DNA from: Sulfurovum sp. TSL6
Lineage (GTDB): Bacteria; Campylobacterota; Campylobacteria; Campylobacterales; Sulfurovaceae
Direction of reading: 5' to 3'
DNA: 64,000 nucleotides
Assembly: GCF_019972115.1 (NCBI RefSeq)
Contig: NZ_BPFJ01000002.1
Coordinates: forward strand, 248,001 to 312,000
Shown: one piece after another, positions 44,496 through 53,134 of the stretch
Layout: each line of letters opens with the position of its first letter
Position numbering within the stretch: position 1 is the stretch's first letter
The notes under the pieces: generated by a model
Told to the model about the DNA's origin: nothing
Database searches by the model: none
What the model saw: only the letters and a program-made list of their open reading frames with translations
Program-made: the position numbers and the translations under genes

Positions 44496-44501
44496 ATTAT
44501 A
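44496..44501 (-). promoter_or_regulatory. -10 box of the HU promoter
   Basis: TATAAT on the minus strand lies 30 bases before the HU start, preceded by T-rich sequence but no -35 consensus, typical of Campylobacterota. Confidence 0.5.
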
Positions 44502-44947
44502 ACACAACTAATTCTTAAAAAAAGATAAAAATAAGACAAAAAGCCCTATTTTACGGCATTTAATACGCTTTTGTTAAAAAAAAGACTAATTATAATATTT
44601 AGTTATTCGTATATATAATATTTAACATATAAATAAATTATACTATAGTGACATCAGAAAGCCTAGATTATGCAAACCTAGCCTTTAAATGACGTTGTGC
44701 TCGCCATATATGTAAAAATATATCCTTGAATTCAAACTATTAAAATGTGTATCACCGAGTATTTAAATCCATACTAAGCACTTCAAATACCCTATCTAAT
44801 GATTTTCAATCATAAACCTGATCCAAGATTTAAAAGTAGCATTTGCATGATAGAGAAAATAAAAAATATGGGTTATCTCTGTTTTTATATGGGGCTAAAT
44901 AGAGTAAAAAATGTGATGAAGTACCTAACTAAAGGCTTTCAAGAAGA
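44502..44947. other. Intergenic stretch of about 450 bases without a recognised gene
   Basis: This is AT-rich DNA between the HU promoter and the tRNA-Leu gene. No reading frame with coding character and no strong hairpin or repeat was found. It may hold promoters or a small RNA that I cannot recognise. Confidence 0.4.
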
Positions 44948-45032
44948 TGGTGCGTCAGAGAGGATTTGAACCTCCACACCCGTAGGGCACTACCCCCTCA
45001 AGGTAGCGTGTCTACCGTTCCACCACTGACGC
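44948..45032 (-). tRNA. tRNA-Leu (anticodon GAG), CCA encoded
   Basis: The acceptor stem GCGTCAG / CTGACGC closes the molecule with discriminator A and an encoded CCA. The anticodon loop reads CTTGAGG within a 5-bp stem (CTACC / GGTAG), giving GAG for CUC/CUU leucine codons. A class II variable arm and a T-loop (GGTTCAAATCC) are visible. It lies about 100 bases downstream of atpE on the same strand. Confidence 0.95.
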
Positions 45033-45082
45033 ACATAGACTTGTAGTTTAAAAGTACTACTGAACTTTAAAAAATGAGGGGT

Positions 45083-45115
45083 TAAAAAGTTGTGACGGAT
45101 TATATCCATCACAAC
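45083..45115 (-). terminator. Rho-independent terminator of atpE
   Basis: GTTGTGA-T-GGAT pairs with ATCC-G-TCACAAC around a 3-base loop and is followed by TTTTT on the minus strand, 19 bases after the stop. Confidence 0.85.
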
Positions 45116-45133
45116 CTTTTAATGTCTTTAAGA

Positions 45134-45445
45134 TTAACCGATAAATGGGTTAGCGTAAAGAGCGATAAGCGCGATTACCAATGTATAGATAACTTGTGCT
45201 TCGATCATTGCAAGAGCGATGAACATTGTAGTCATTAGTTTACCACCAAGACCTGGGTTTCTAGCAGTACCAGCGATAGTCGCAGCAGCAGTGTTACCCA
45301 TACCAACAGCTCCACCAAGAGCAGCAAGACCAAGACCAACACCAGCAGCAACTACTGAGTATGCTTTGATCATAGATTCACCATCTGCTTCACCAGCAAA
45401 TGCAACAGCACCAAGTGCTAAGAAAAGTAAGAAAAACTTTTTCAT
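45134..45445 (-). CDS. atpE: ATP synthase F0 subunit c
   Basis: The 103-residue proteolipid has a signal-like N-terminal segment (KKFFLLFLALGAVAFA) before the two-helix hairpin. The first helix is Gly-rich (AAGVGLGLAALGGAVGMGN) and the second has the ion-binding Glu in MIEAQVIYTLVIAL. The extended N-terminus and the location away from other atp genes are typical of Campylobacterota. AAAGGA precedes the ATG. Confidence 0.95.
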   Translation of the reverse strand: MKKFFLLFLALGAVAFAGEADGESMIKAYSVVAAGVGLGLAALGGAVGMGNTAAATIAGTARNPGLGGKLMTTMFIALAMIEAQVIYTLVIALIALYANPFIG

Positions 45446-45760
45446 TTTATATCCTTTAAATTAATAGATTTTAAGTCTCTTCGACTGTTCCAGAAGTCTG
45501 TTCGGATAGCGTAAACGATACTAAAATATCGCCAACATAAACATAAATGCCTACATTTCCCTACTGATCACTTCAAATAACGATGCAATTATATCTAAAT
45601 ATATTTAAAAATGCATTGTCTATCGGGTTAAAAATATTCCATATGATTTATTTAATTTTAACTTAAATTATATAATAAATTATGATAAAATAAAATAAGG
45701 GATATAGGGGGAAAATGTATAAAATTTCTCTCCCCCTCATAAAAGGACAAGGAAAAGGGA
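45446..45760. other. Intergenic region between atpE and the nfrB-like gene
   Basis: The region holds the divergent promoters of the two genes. An AT-rich stretch with TATAAT (45670-45675) precedes nfrB. Apart from the hairpin described separately, nothing else is recognised. Confidence 0.4.
45706..45737 (+). promoter_or_regulatory. Hairpin in the nfrB leader
   Basis: AGGGGGA pairs with TCCCCCT, with an inner AAAT/ATTT helix, 24 bases before the nfrB start and downstream of an AT-rich promoter-like region. It is the only GC-rich element in a very AT-rich leader. It may control transcript stability or translation. Confidence 0.4.
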
Positions 45761-47809
45761 ATGGAATTTATAGATTATGTTGTAGCATATTGGTTAGTGA
45801 TAAAATATTTAGTACTTTTCGCAGCCATTATTATTTTACTAAGTAGTATAGATGATTTTTTTATAGATTGTTATTATTGGGTCCGTCGTATATGGCGAAG
45901 GTTTACTGTATACAAAAAACATAAACCATTTAATGTGAATGAGCTTTATAAAGATAGAGAAAAGCCTATTGCTATTATGGTTCCGGCATGGCAGGAGAAA
46001 GGGGTTATTGCAGATATGGCTGCCTTGGCTGCTTCAAGCTTTGAGTATTACAACTATCATATATTTATCGGTACCTATCCCAATGATCCTGAAACGCAGC
46101 ATGATGTGGATATGGTCGTTGAGCATTATCGGAATGTACATAAGGTTGTTACCCGTACCCCTGGGCCCACAAATAAATCAGATTGTCTCAATCACATCAT
46201 TGAAGATATTTTCTTATTTGAAAAAGAACATAATATAGAGTTTGAAGGGTTTGTACTGCATGATGCGGAAGACTTAATACACCCTTTGGAGTTAAAGTTG
46301 TTCAATCATCTCATTGGTAAAAATGATCTCATCCAGATCCCTGTTTTTCCGTTTGAAAGAGAATGGTATGATTTTACTACAGGACATTATGAAGACGAAT
46401 TTGCAGAAAATCATGGGAAAGACCTTATTGTAAGAGAAAGTATCTTGGGATTTGTTCCAAGTGCAGGTGTAGGAACAGCCCTGAGTAGAAAAGCCATTGA
46501 TAAACTCAAAGAAATACACAACGGAGAAGTCTTCCTAATTGATACCCTTACAGAGGATTATAACTTAGGGTACGAGCTGTTTCATGAGAATATGAAGCTC
46601 ATCTTTGTAAGAGTACCTGCTGAACTAGAGTATACGACCAGAAATAGCTATGGTAAGGAAAAAAATAAGAAAAAACAGGTCCTTATTAGCGTTAGAGAAT
46701 TTTTTCCTTCAACATTCCGTCAAGCGGTCAGACAAAAAGCAAGATGGATCACAGGTATTGCACTTCAAGGATGGCAACAACTTGGATGGTCTGACAATTT
46801 TAAAACCAACTATATCCTTTATAGAGATAGAAAAGCCATTCTCACCAACCTTGCCAATGTTCTGGCCTATATCCTTGTTATCAATATTCTTGGGATGGCA
46901 CTGTATACAAAAATCACCCAGGATATATGGTGGTTCCCACCTATCATTAAAAAAGGGGATTTACTTTGGTACCTTCTTATCATTAACGCTTTTTTCTTTC
47001 TTAACCGTATCATCCAAAGAATGTATTTTACCTATGAAGTCTATGGTATCAAAGGCGCATTACTGAGTATCCCAAGAATTATTTGGGGGAACTTTATCAA
47101 CTTTTTTGCCATGTTCAAAGCATTAGCACAGTTCTTTAAACTGAAAAAAGCAGGGCAGCAGATCCCATGGGATAAAACCACACATGATTTCCCGCTTCGC
47201 AGAAAATTCCATAAAAAACTGGGAGATATTCTATTAGAAGAAAAACTCATTGACCAGGCTACCCTTGAACAGGCCTTGGCAAAACAAAGAAGTAAGCAGA
47301 AGGCCTTAGGTAAACTACTGTTAGAAGAAAACATTATAAGCGAAACAGATCTGGCAAAAGCGATGTCCATACAAAGCAATCTGAAATATATCCATGATAT
47401 CACTCCAAACCAAGTAGATAATGAGACTATGAATAGAGTCGATCACTATTCCTTGCTTGAAAATGACATTATTATCCTCAAGACTGTCGATCATGTACAA
47501 CCTATCGTTTCATCAGGGCAAGTAGTCGATGTAGTCGTAGATGAATGTAAAAGAAAGCTATCTGATCGTACCGAACTTTACATCACCAACGAAAGTACCA
47601 TCGTAACCATTCAAAAAGAGGTGCTTTTCCATGATCTGAGTGAAACAGAGTTTAGTCAGCTTCGTAGCGTTCTCAAGAAAAAAATGATCCCAAGAGGAAT
47701 GGTAGATGAAATCTTAGAGTATAGAACACAAAACAACCAAGACTTTATTGCCAGTTGCCAACATTTCGGCTTTTTACCTGATGACCAACTTACAAGGATC
47801 GACGCATGA
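45761..47809 (+). CDS. NfrB-like processive glycosyltransferase with C-terminal MshEN-like c-di-GMP module
   Basis: The 682-residue inner-membrane GT2 synthase has an N-terminal helix, the catalytic GT-A domain with HDAEDLIHPLE (DxD type, about residue 168) and the RQKARW motif of processive enzymes (about residue 324), then three to four helices. Residues of about 484-540 carry two copies of KLGDILLEEKLID-type sequence, an MshEN pattern that binds c-di-GMP in E. coli NfrB. A GspE-N-like region follows. It should polymerise a sugar nucleotide and push the chain to NfrA. It overlaps the next gene by ATGA. Confidence 0.85.
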   Translation: MEFIDYVVAYWLVIKYLVLFAAIIILLSSIDDFFIDCYYWVRRIWRRFTVYKKHKPFNVNELYKDREKPIAIMVPAWQEKGVIADMAALAASSFEYYNYHIFIGTYPNDPETQHDVDMVVEHYRNVHKVVTRTPGPTNKSDCLNHIIEDIFLFEKEHNIEFEGFVLHDAEDLIHPLELKLFNHLIGKNDLIQIPVFPFEREWYDFTTGHYEDEFAENHGKDLIVRESILGFVPSAGVGTALSRKAIDKLKEIHNGEVFLIDTLTEDYNLGYELFHENMKLIFVRVPAELEYTTRNSYGKEKNKKKQVLISVREFFPSTFRQAVRQKARWITGIALQGWQQLGWSDNFKTNYILYRDRKAILTNLANVLAYILVINILGMALYTKITQDIWWFPPIIKKGDLLWYLLIINAFFFLNRIIQRMYFTYEVYGIKGALLSIPRIIWGNFINFFAMFKALAQFFKLKKAGQQIPWDKTTHDFPLRRKFHKKLGDILLEEKLIDQATLEQALAKQRSKQKALGKLLLEENIISETDLAKAMSIQSNLKYIHDITPNQVDNETMNRVDHYSLLENDIIILKTVDHVQPIVSSGQVVDVVVDECKRKLSDRTELYITNESTIVTIQKEVLFHDLSETEFSQLRSVLKKKMIPRGMVDEILEYRTQNNQDFIASCQHFGFLPDDQLTRIDA

Positions 47810-50235
47810 AACGAATACTAGTATTTATACCTCTATATTGTATGACATTCTTGAATGCCGATATGGTGAATAACCCTGTAGATCATCTAAAAGAGGAATT
47901 CACTGAATATCGAGTCTACCCTAGATTGCAAAAAGCTGATAACTACATTGCTGAGGGCAAGATCAAAGAAGCAAAAGAACTTCTTTTGAAAGTGCTAGAG
48001 ATTGATCCAAAGAATGCTAGAGCGGGCAATAGAGTCGTTGTACTCTGTATGCAGGATAAAGATTTTGAATGTGCCAGGAAATATGTTGAGCTTGTAGAGC
48101 CATCTACCTATCAAAAATACTACGAAGGCTATAGCGCTTTTGAGCTGCAAGACTATGCGCAAGCCCTCAAAGCAGCATCTTCTATAGAAGACGCTACAAC
48201 GCTTAAAAAAAGTGAACAGGAACTTAACAATAATATCATTCTAAGATCAGCCATTCTGTCTGAAAATAAAGAAGCAACCGATGCCTCTTTGGAAAAAATA
48301 CTCCATCCAAAATATAGTACGTCATCTTGTCCGTCTGAATCTTTAGAAATTATCTCTTTACTCTTTGAGCATAAACTCTTCGATGAAGCGTTCAGAGAAA
48401 CCCGTTTCTACGTAGACCATTGCAAGTCTCAAAAGATCCCGGATGAGAAACTTGCTGTCTGGTCGGATCTTTTGAGAAAAGAGAATCTGTTTGATCAAGA
48501 AAAAAACATCATTGCCCATATGGAAGAGTTTGATTTGAGAAATGAACATACTTTATCCATGTATCTCAAAAGCGGCGATGCATCAAAAGCCATCGAAACA
48601 ATGGAAAAAATATATCATGCGAATCCTTCTGATAAGAACAGGGTACGTCTAGTGTATCTTTATGAAAATGCAAAGATGCAAGATAAAATAATTGCGCTTT
48701 ATTCAGATACATACGAAGTTGGAAAAAACCCAGAAGATCTAAAAATACTGCTTTATCTCAAAAAGGATCCTGAACAGCAGTATCAGATACTGGAGAAATA
48801 CTATCCTTATGCAGGTCTAACAGAGGAAGAAAAATTCAACTTTTCAATTTCTCTGATAGCGTTTTATAAAAAAGAGAGCAAGGTCGCTAAAATACTCTCT
48901 ATAGTGGATGATCTTACCCAGCTTGAAAACTTGACGGACAAACAAAAACTCTATTTGAGCCATCAGTACAGTGAAAATCATCAAGACCAAAAAGCTATAG
49001 CGCTCATGGAAGCACTCTATCAAAGTGATCCGCTCCCTCAGTATAAAGAAAGACTGGTGTATCTGCGTAACAGAAACACTATTCCGAAGAAACCACAACC
49101 TAAAACAGTGCGAAAAAAACCACAAACCAAACCAAGACCTACACGTGAAGATATTCTAAGAGCAGAAACACAGAAGGCTTATGATCTTATCCATGAAAAG
49201 CGCTATGATAAAGCAAGTGTACACATCAAAAATACACTGAAGTATGACCCAAAAAATGCAGTAAGATATGAACAGCTCGGACATGTTTACTACGCTCAGG
49301 AAAAGTATGCACAGGCAGCAGATGCATTTAAGAAAGCATCAGCACTTCATCCAACATCAGGCTATTATGAATCATTGGCTTACTCTCAGATACAATTAAA
49401 AGAGAAAACAAAGGCTATAGAGAGTTTGAAAAAAAGTATTGATATCGTTAAAAAAGAAGAACCTGAAAACATCGACAAACTCTATCAGTTAAAATACAGT
49501 GTAGCAGAACTGGACCGTGACTTCTTTGGATATTTAACCTATGGGGTGAGACTTGACTCCTATGATAATCCTGGCGGAATATCACCCATACTTTCTGCTA
49601 ACTATGGTGGGTTCTCGGCTTTAGAACTTCATTATAAACCAAAAGTTTTTGATGACTATGCGACCGTCTATGTGAAAGCGCTGGCTGGAGTACGGGACCA
49701 AAGTTTGGCCATCCGATCAGAAACATGGCAACCATCCATTGGACTACGCTTTCAGCCACTCAAAGATGAAAGACTCTACTTCTTTGTAGAAAAATTCTTT
49801 AAAGGCGGTGATGAAAGTCGTGACGATACCATGCTCAGAGCATCATGGGAACTCTTTGATGGATATGACTTTTACCCTACAAAAACAGAGTATGAATGGA
49901 AACACCTTTATATGGACAGTGTATACTATCTGGATAATGGTACCTACAGTCTCTATGCAAACTATGAACATGGATATGTATGGAAAACTGGATATCAAGA
50001 TGCCTGGATGCCTTATCTTTGTACTTCTGCAGGATATAGCAATGATAATGGTTCAAAAGAGACAATCAAAAGGTTTGATGTAGGTGCAGGGATCTCTTAC
50101 CTGTTCTGGCGTAATGAACGCGAATATAAGTCCCATCAATATATCGGACGAGCAAGACTGGAATATCGTCATCAATATGCCGGAGATCCGGAAGATGATC
50201 ATGCACTAAGACTGATGCTTGAATTTTTCTTTTAA
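47806..50235 (+). CDS. NfrA-like outer-membrane polysaccharide secretin with TPR domain
   Basis: The 809-residue precursor has a signal peptide (about residues 1-18). The periplasmic part is a long superhelix of TPR repeats, clearest at about residues 40-75 (AEGKIKEAKELLLKVLEIDPKNA) and 460-545 (KRYDKASVHIKNTLKYDPKNA). A Lys/Pro-rich linker (about residues 425-450) sits between. The last 230 residues form the NfrA C-terminal barrel, ending in LEFFF. It is the export partner of the upstream synthase, comparable in plan to PgaA. Confidence 0.82.
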   Translation: MKRILVFIPLYCMTFLNADMVNNPVDHLKEEFTEYRVYPRLQKADNYIAEGKIKEAKELLLKVLEIDPKNARAGNRVVVLCMQDKDFECARKYVELVEPSTYQKYYEGYSAFELQDYAQALKAASSIEDATTLKKSEQELNNNIILRSAILSENKEATDASLEKILHPKYSTSSCPSESLEIISLLFEHKLFDEAFRETRFYVDHCKSQKIPDEKLAVWSDLLRKENLFDQEKNIIAHMEEFDLRNEHTLSMYLKSGDASKAIETMEKIYHANPSDKNRVRLVYLYENAKMQDKIIALYSDTYEVGKNPEDLKILLYLKKDPEQQYQILEKYYPYAGLTEEEKFNFSISLIAFYKKESKVAKILSIVDDLTQLENLTDKQKLYLSHQYSENHQDQKAIALMEALYQSDPLPQYKERLVYLRNRNTIPKKPQPKTVRKKPQTKPRPTREDILRAETQKAYDLIHEKRYDKASVHIKNTLKYDPKNAVRYEQLGHVYYAQEKYAQAADAFKKASALHPTSGYYESLAYSQIQLKEKTKAIESLKKSIDIVKKEEPENIDKLYQLKYSVAELDRDFFGYLTYGVRLDSYDNPGGISPILSANYGGFSALELHYKPKVFDDYATVYVKALAGVRDQSLAIRSETWQPSIGLRFQPLKDERLYFFVEKFFKGGDESRDDTMLRASWELFDGYDFYPTKTEYEWKHLYMDSVYYLDNGTYSLYANYEHGYVWKTGYQDAWMPYLCTSAGYSNDNGSKETIKRFDVGAGISYLFWRNEREYKSHQYIGRARLEYRHQYAGDPEDDHALRLMLEFFF

Positions 50236-50286
50236 ACGGAGTAAACTGTATCTATTAAGTATTTGAAAAAGAAGGAGGTTATCACA

Positions 50287-52041
50287 ATGAAAAGATTAAT
50301 TAAATTTGGTGCACTTGCTATATTTTTATTACTTCTCACCTCTTGTGGAGGGGGAGGTAGTGGCAGTTCTTTAGCAGAAACACCGATTCAAGATCCTCCG
50401 ACAGGTACAGATATTAATATTACTCTTCCTGTACCAAGTCACAATCCTCCCTTGCAAAATGTCCTGATTGTGTATGATACCGCAGGTCCTTATGGAGAAC
50501 AGGGAAATATCAATGCACTCTTACTTGAAAACCTCTTAGGCCACTTTGATCTCAACATTACCTCCAAACCTGCTGAGCAATATATTGCCAATGAAATAGT
50601 TGATGAAAATATTACGACTGTTTTCTATCTTGGTACAACATACTTAAACGATTTGACTAACTTTAAAAGTTCTGATGGATACACTACAAATTACTTAGAT
50701 TTTTTTAAAGACATTGCTACTAACAACAAAACAACTGTATGGATAAACTATAACCTTGACCTGCTGGAATATGAATGGAAAACAAATGCTTGGGGAGGAA
50801 CAACATTTGAAGAGTCAACTGGCTTTACTAGCGCCGGTACAGATACAAATTATACTCGTGTATGGTATAAGGATACAGAACTCTATAAAGGTGTAATACC
50901 ATTCAAAACACCTGATGCAGATACATCAAACTGTGAACCTGAACCAACAATAAACAATGCCTATGCCTGTGCATTAGAACTTAACACTATTTTAATTTCT
51001 GATGAAAATAAAACATCTGTCCTTGCTGAAGCAAACTCAACAATCGATTTATCTATATCAAATGAACCCTATGTCACACATGGAGGAAATTTCTGGTTTG
51101 TTGGGGATATTCCTTTTTCCTATATGTCAGAGGAGGACAGGTATCTCGCATTTGCAGATCTTCTGCATGATATGCTTAATATAGACCATAATGAATCGCA
51201 CAAGGCGACCATGAGACTCGAGGATGTAAATGCGGAGACTGATCCTTCCGATTTAATTGCAATAACAGAGTATATGCAGAGCCAAAACATTCCTTTCAAT
51301 GTTGCTACCATCCCTCAGTATAAGGATCCATACGGTGTTTACCATAACGAAATCAATACAACGATCAAACTTTATGAGTCAGATATCGGTACACTACTGC
51401 AAGCCTACTATAATGAAAGACTGATTGATATCGTACAGCATGGATTTAGTCATCAGCTATATGATTACATTAATCCATATAATGGGGTTACGGCTGAGGA
51501 TTTTGAATTTATAAGAGTCACAGATGATGGAAATAGTATTTATACTTATGAAGGACTATCTGAAGATCATAATGGAACTTGGGCAAAAAATAGAATACTG
51601 GAAGGGAAAGCGATTTTAGAGGAAGTTGGCATACAGGCATTTGCATGGGAAGCACCGCACTATATGGCAGGACCGGAGCACTACCGGTCTATCCAAGAGG
51701 TCTATCAAATACAGTACTCCAGACTTATCTACTATCCAGATGAGACTGATAAATCTAAATTTGTCGGGCAGTTTTACCCGTATATCATTAGAAAAGACAC
51801 CTATGGATATTATGTGATTCCTGAAAATATACACAACATTGAGGATGCGCCAAATGATGGCTATAGAACCATCACATCAGATGATATTATACGTTTTTCC
51901 AAAAAGCTAAAAGTGGTACGTGATAGTGTTGCAAGTTTCTATTACCATCCTTATCTGGGAACAGATGAACTTTCAAAGATCATACCCGGATTACAAAATG
52001 AAGGCTATACATTTGTTAGAGCTACCTCATTGGTAGAGTAG
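50287..52041 (+). CDS. DUF2334-family lipoprotein (polysaccharide-deacetylase-like)
   Basis: The 584-residue precursor has a lipobox LLTSC and a Gly/Ser linker. The C-terminal half (about residue 305 on) contains RLEDVNAETDP, QHGFSHQ (about residues 383-389) and AFAWEAPHY, metal-ligand motifs of DUF2334, a relative of carbohydrate esterase family 4 deacetylases. AAGGAGG before the ATG at 50287 decides the start over 50263. It lies in the NfrB-NfrA locus, where it may trim acetyl groups from the exported glycan, like PgaB. The N-terminal 250 residues have no recognised domain. Confidence 0.8.
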   Translation: MKRLIKFGALAIFLLLLTSCGGGGSGSSLAETPIQDPPTGTDINITLPVPSHNPPLQNVLIVYDTAGPYGEQGNINALLLENLLGHFDLNITSKPAEQYIANEIVDENITTVFYLGTTYLNDLTNFKSSDGYTTNYLDFFKDIATNNKTTVWINYNLDLLEYEWKTNAWGGTTFEESTGFTSAGTDTNYTRVWYKDTELYKGVIPFKTPDADTSNCEPEPTINNAYACALELNTILISDENKTSVLAEANSTIDLSISNEPYVTHGGNFWFVGDIPFSYMSEEDRYLAFADLLHDMLNIDHNESHKATMRLEDVNAETDPSDLIAITEYMQSQNIPFNVATIPQYKDPYGVYHNEINTTIKLYESDIGTLLQAYYNERLIDIVQHGFSHQLYDYINPYNGVTAEDFEFIRVTDDGNSIYTYEGLSEDHNGTWAKNRILEGKAILEEVGIQAFAWEAPHYMAGPEHYRSIQEVYQIQYSRLIYYPDETDKSKFVGQFYPYIIRKDTYGYYVIPENIHNIEDAPNDGYRTITSDDIIRFSKKLKVVRDSVASFYYHPYLGTDELSKIIPGLQNEGYTFVRATSLVE

Positions 52042-52060
52042 CTATAGTAAGGAATGACCT

Positions 52061-53113
52061 ATGTTTCATCTATTGAAGCTACCAGTGATAGTTTTCTATC
52101 TATTTATTACAACTCAGATAGGATACTGCAATGATCATGCAAAATATTCAAAGGCGAAATGGATCGAGGAAGCACTCTTTTCACTTGCAAATAAACGATA
52201 TCCCAATATCAAAGCTGTTGCATGGTGGAATGAAAACTTTGATGAAACAAGGTTGAGGATCGACTCATCCAAAAAGAGTTTAAGGGCCTATCAAAAAGGT
52301 ATCGCTTCCTCCGTATTTATATCTCAAGCACATATTGTTTCCAAAAAACTTCAAGCACCGCCACATAGATCTATCTATCATGCTGCAAATCCCGATTTTG
52401 GAGGGACAGAAGATAATGTAACATCAAAAAGTATCAAAAATTTTGAATCCCTTGCAAAAAAAAAGATAGTTTGGGCATACTTCTCCAACAACTGGTATGA
52501 TGCGATCAAGTTTCCTCTAGCTGAAGTCAATACCATTCATAAGAGCGGAAAGTTACCTTTTATCAGACTCATGCCTAGAAGTGATTTCAACGTAGGAGGT
52601 CCAGATTCACGCTATACCATGCAAAAAATCATCGATGGAGAGTTTGACAAAGAACTTATACAATGGGCACTTGATGCTAAAGAGAGTGCTATTCCACTGT
52701 TAGTTGAATTTGGAACAGAAGTCAACGGAGATTGGTTTCCATGGAACGGAAGCTATAATGGTGGGGGAACAACTGATCTTTATGGCGATAGAAAAAAAGC
52801 CGATGGCCCGGAACGTTTCCGTGATGCTTACAGATATATCATCACACTTTTTCGTCATCATAAAGTAGATAATATCACCTGGTTTTTTCACGTGAATGCA
52901 TCATCCTATCCTGAAAAATCATGGAATGAAATACATCAATATTATCCGGGTGATACCTATATTGATTGGCTTGGGGTAAGTGTATATGGTCCGCAAACCA
53001 AAGAAGATACCTATAATTCATTTACTGACATACTGGATAAAGCATATCATGAGCTCACCAATATTTCAAATAAGCCAATTGCTATTTTAGAATTGGGCAT
53101 TACTGAAATATAA
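52061..53113 (+). CDS. Secreted GH26-like glycoside hydrolase, apparently circularly permuted
   Basis: The 350-residue precursor has a signal peptide (about residues 1-23). Residues 31-80 (KAKWIEEALFSLANKRYPNI, KAVAWWNENF, LRIDSS) resemble the C-terminal end of a GH26 TIM barrel. Residues 103-350 follow the rest of the domain from its usual start (YHAANPDFGGTEDNV) through the acid/base Glu of FGTEVNGDW (about residue 220) to the nucleophile Glu of ILELGITE (about residue 344), where the gene stops. The last strand is thus at the N-terminus. It is last in the exopolysaccharide locus, 19 bases after the DUF2334 gene, and probably cuts that polymer. Confidence 0.75.
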   Translation: MFHLLKLPVIVFYLFITTQIGYCNDHAKYSKAKWIEEALFSLANKRYPNIKAVAWWNENFDETRLRIDSSKKSLRAYQKGIASSVFISQAHIVSKKLQAPPHRSIYHAANPDFGGTEDNVTSKSIKNFESLAKKKIVWAYFSNNWYDAIKFPLAEVNTIHKSGKLPFIRLMPRSDFNVGGPDSRYTMQKIIDGEFDKELIQWALDAKESAIPLLVEFGTEVNGDWFPWNGSYNGGGTTDLYGDRKKADGPERFRDAYRYIITLFRHHKVDNITWFFHVNASSYPEKSWNEIHQYYPGDTYIDWLGVSVYGPQTKEDTYNSFTDILDKAYHELTNISNKPIAILELGITEI

Positions 53114-53134
53114 AGTGTAGAGGAAAAAAGAAAT

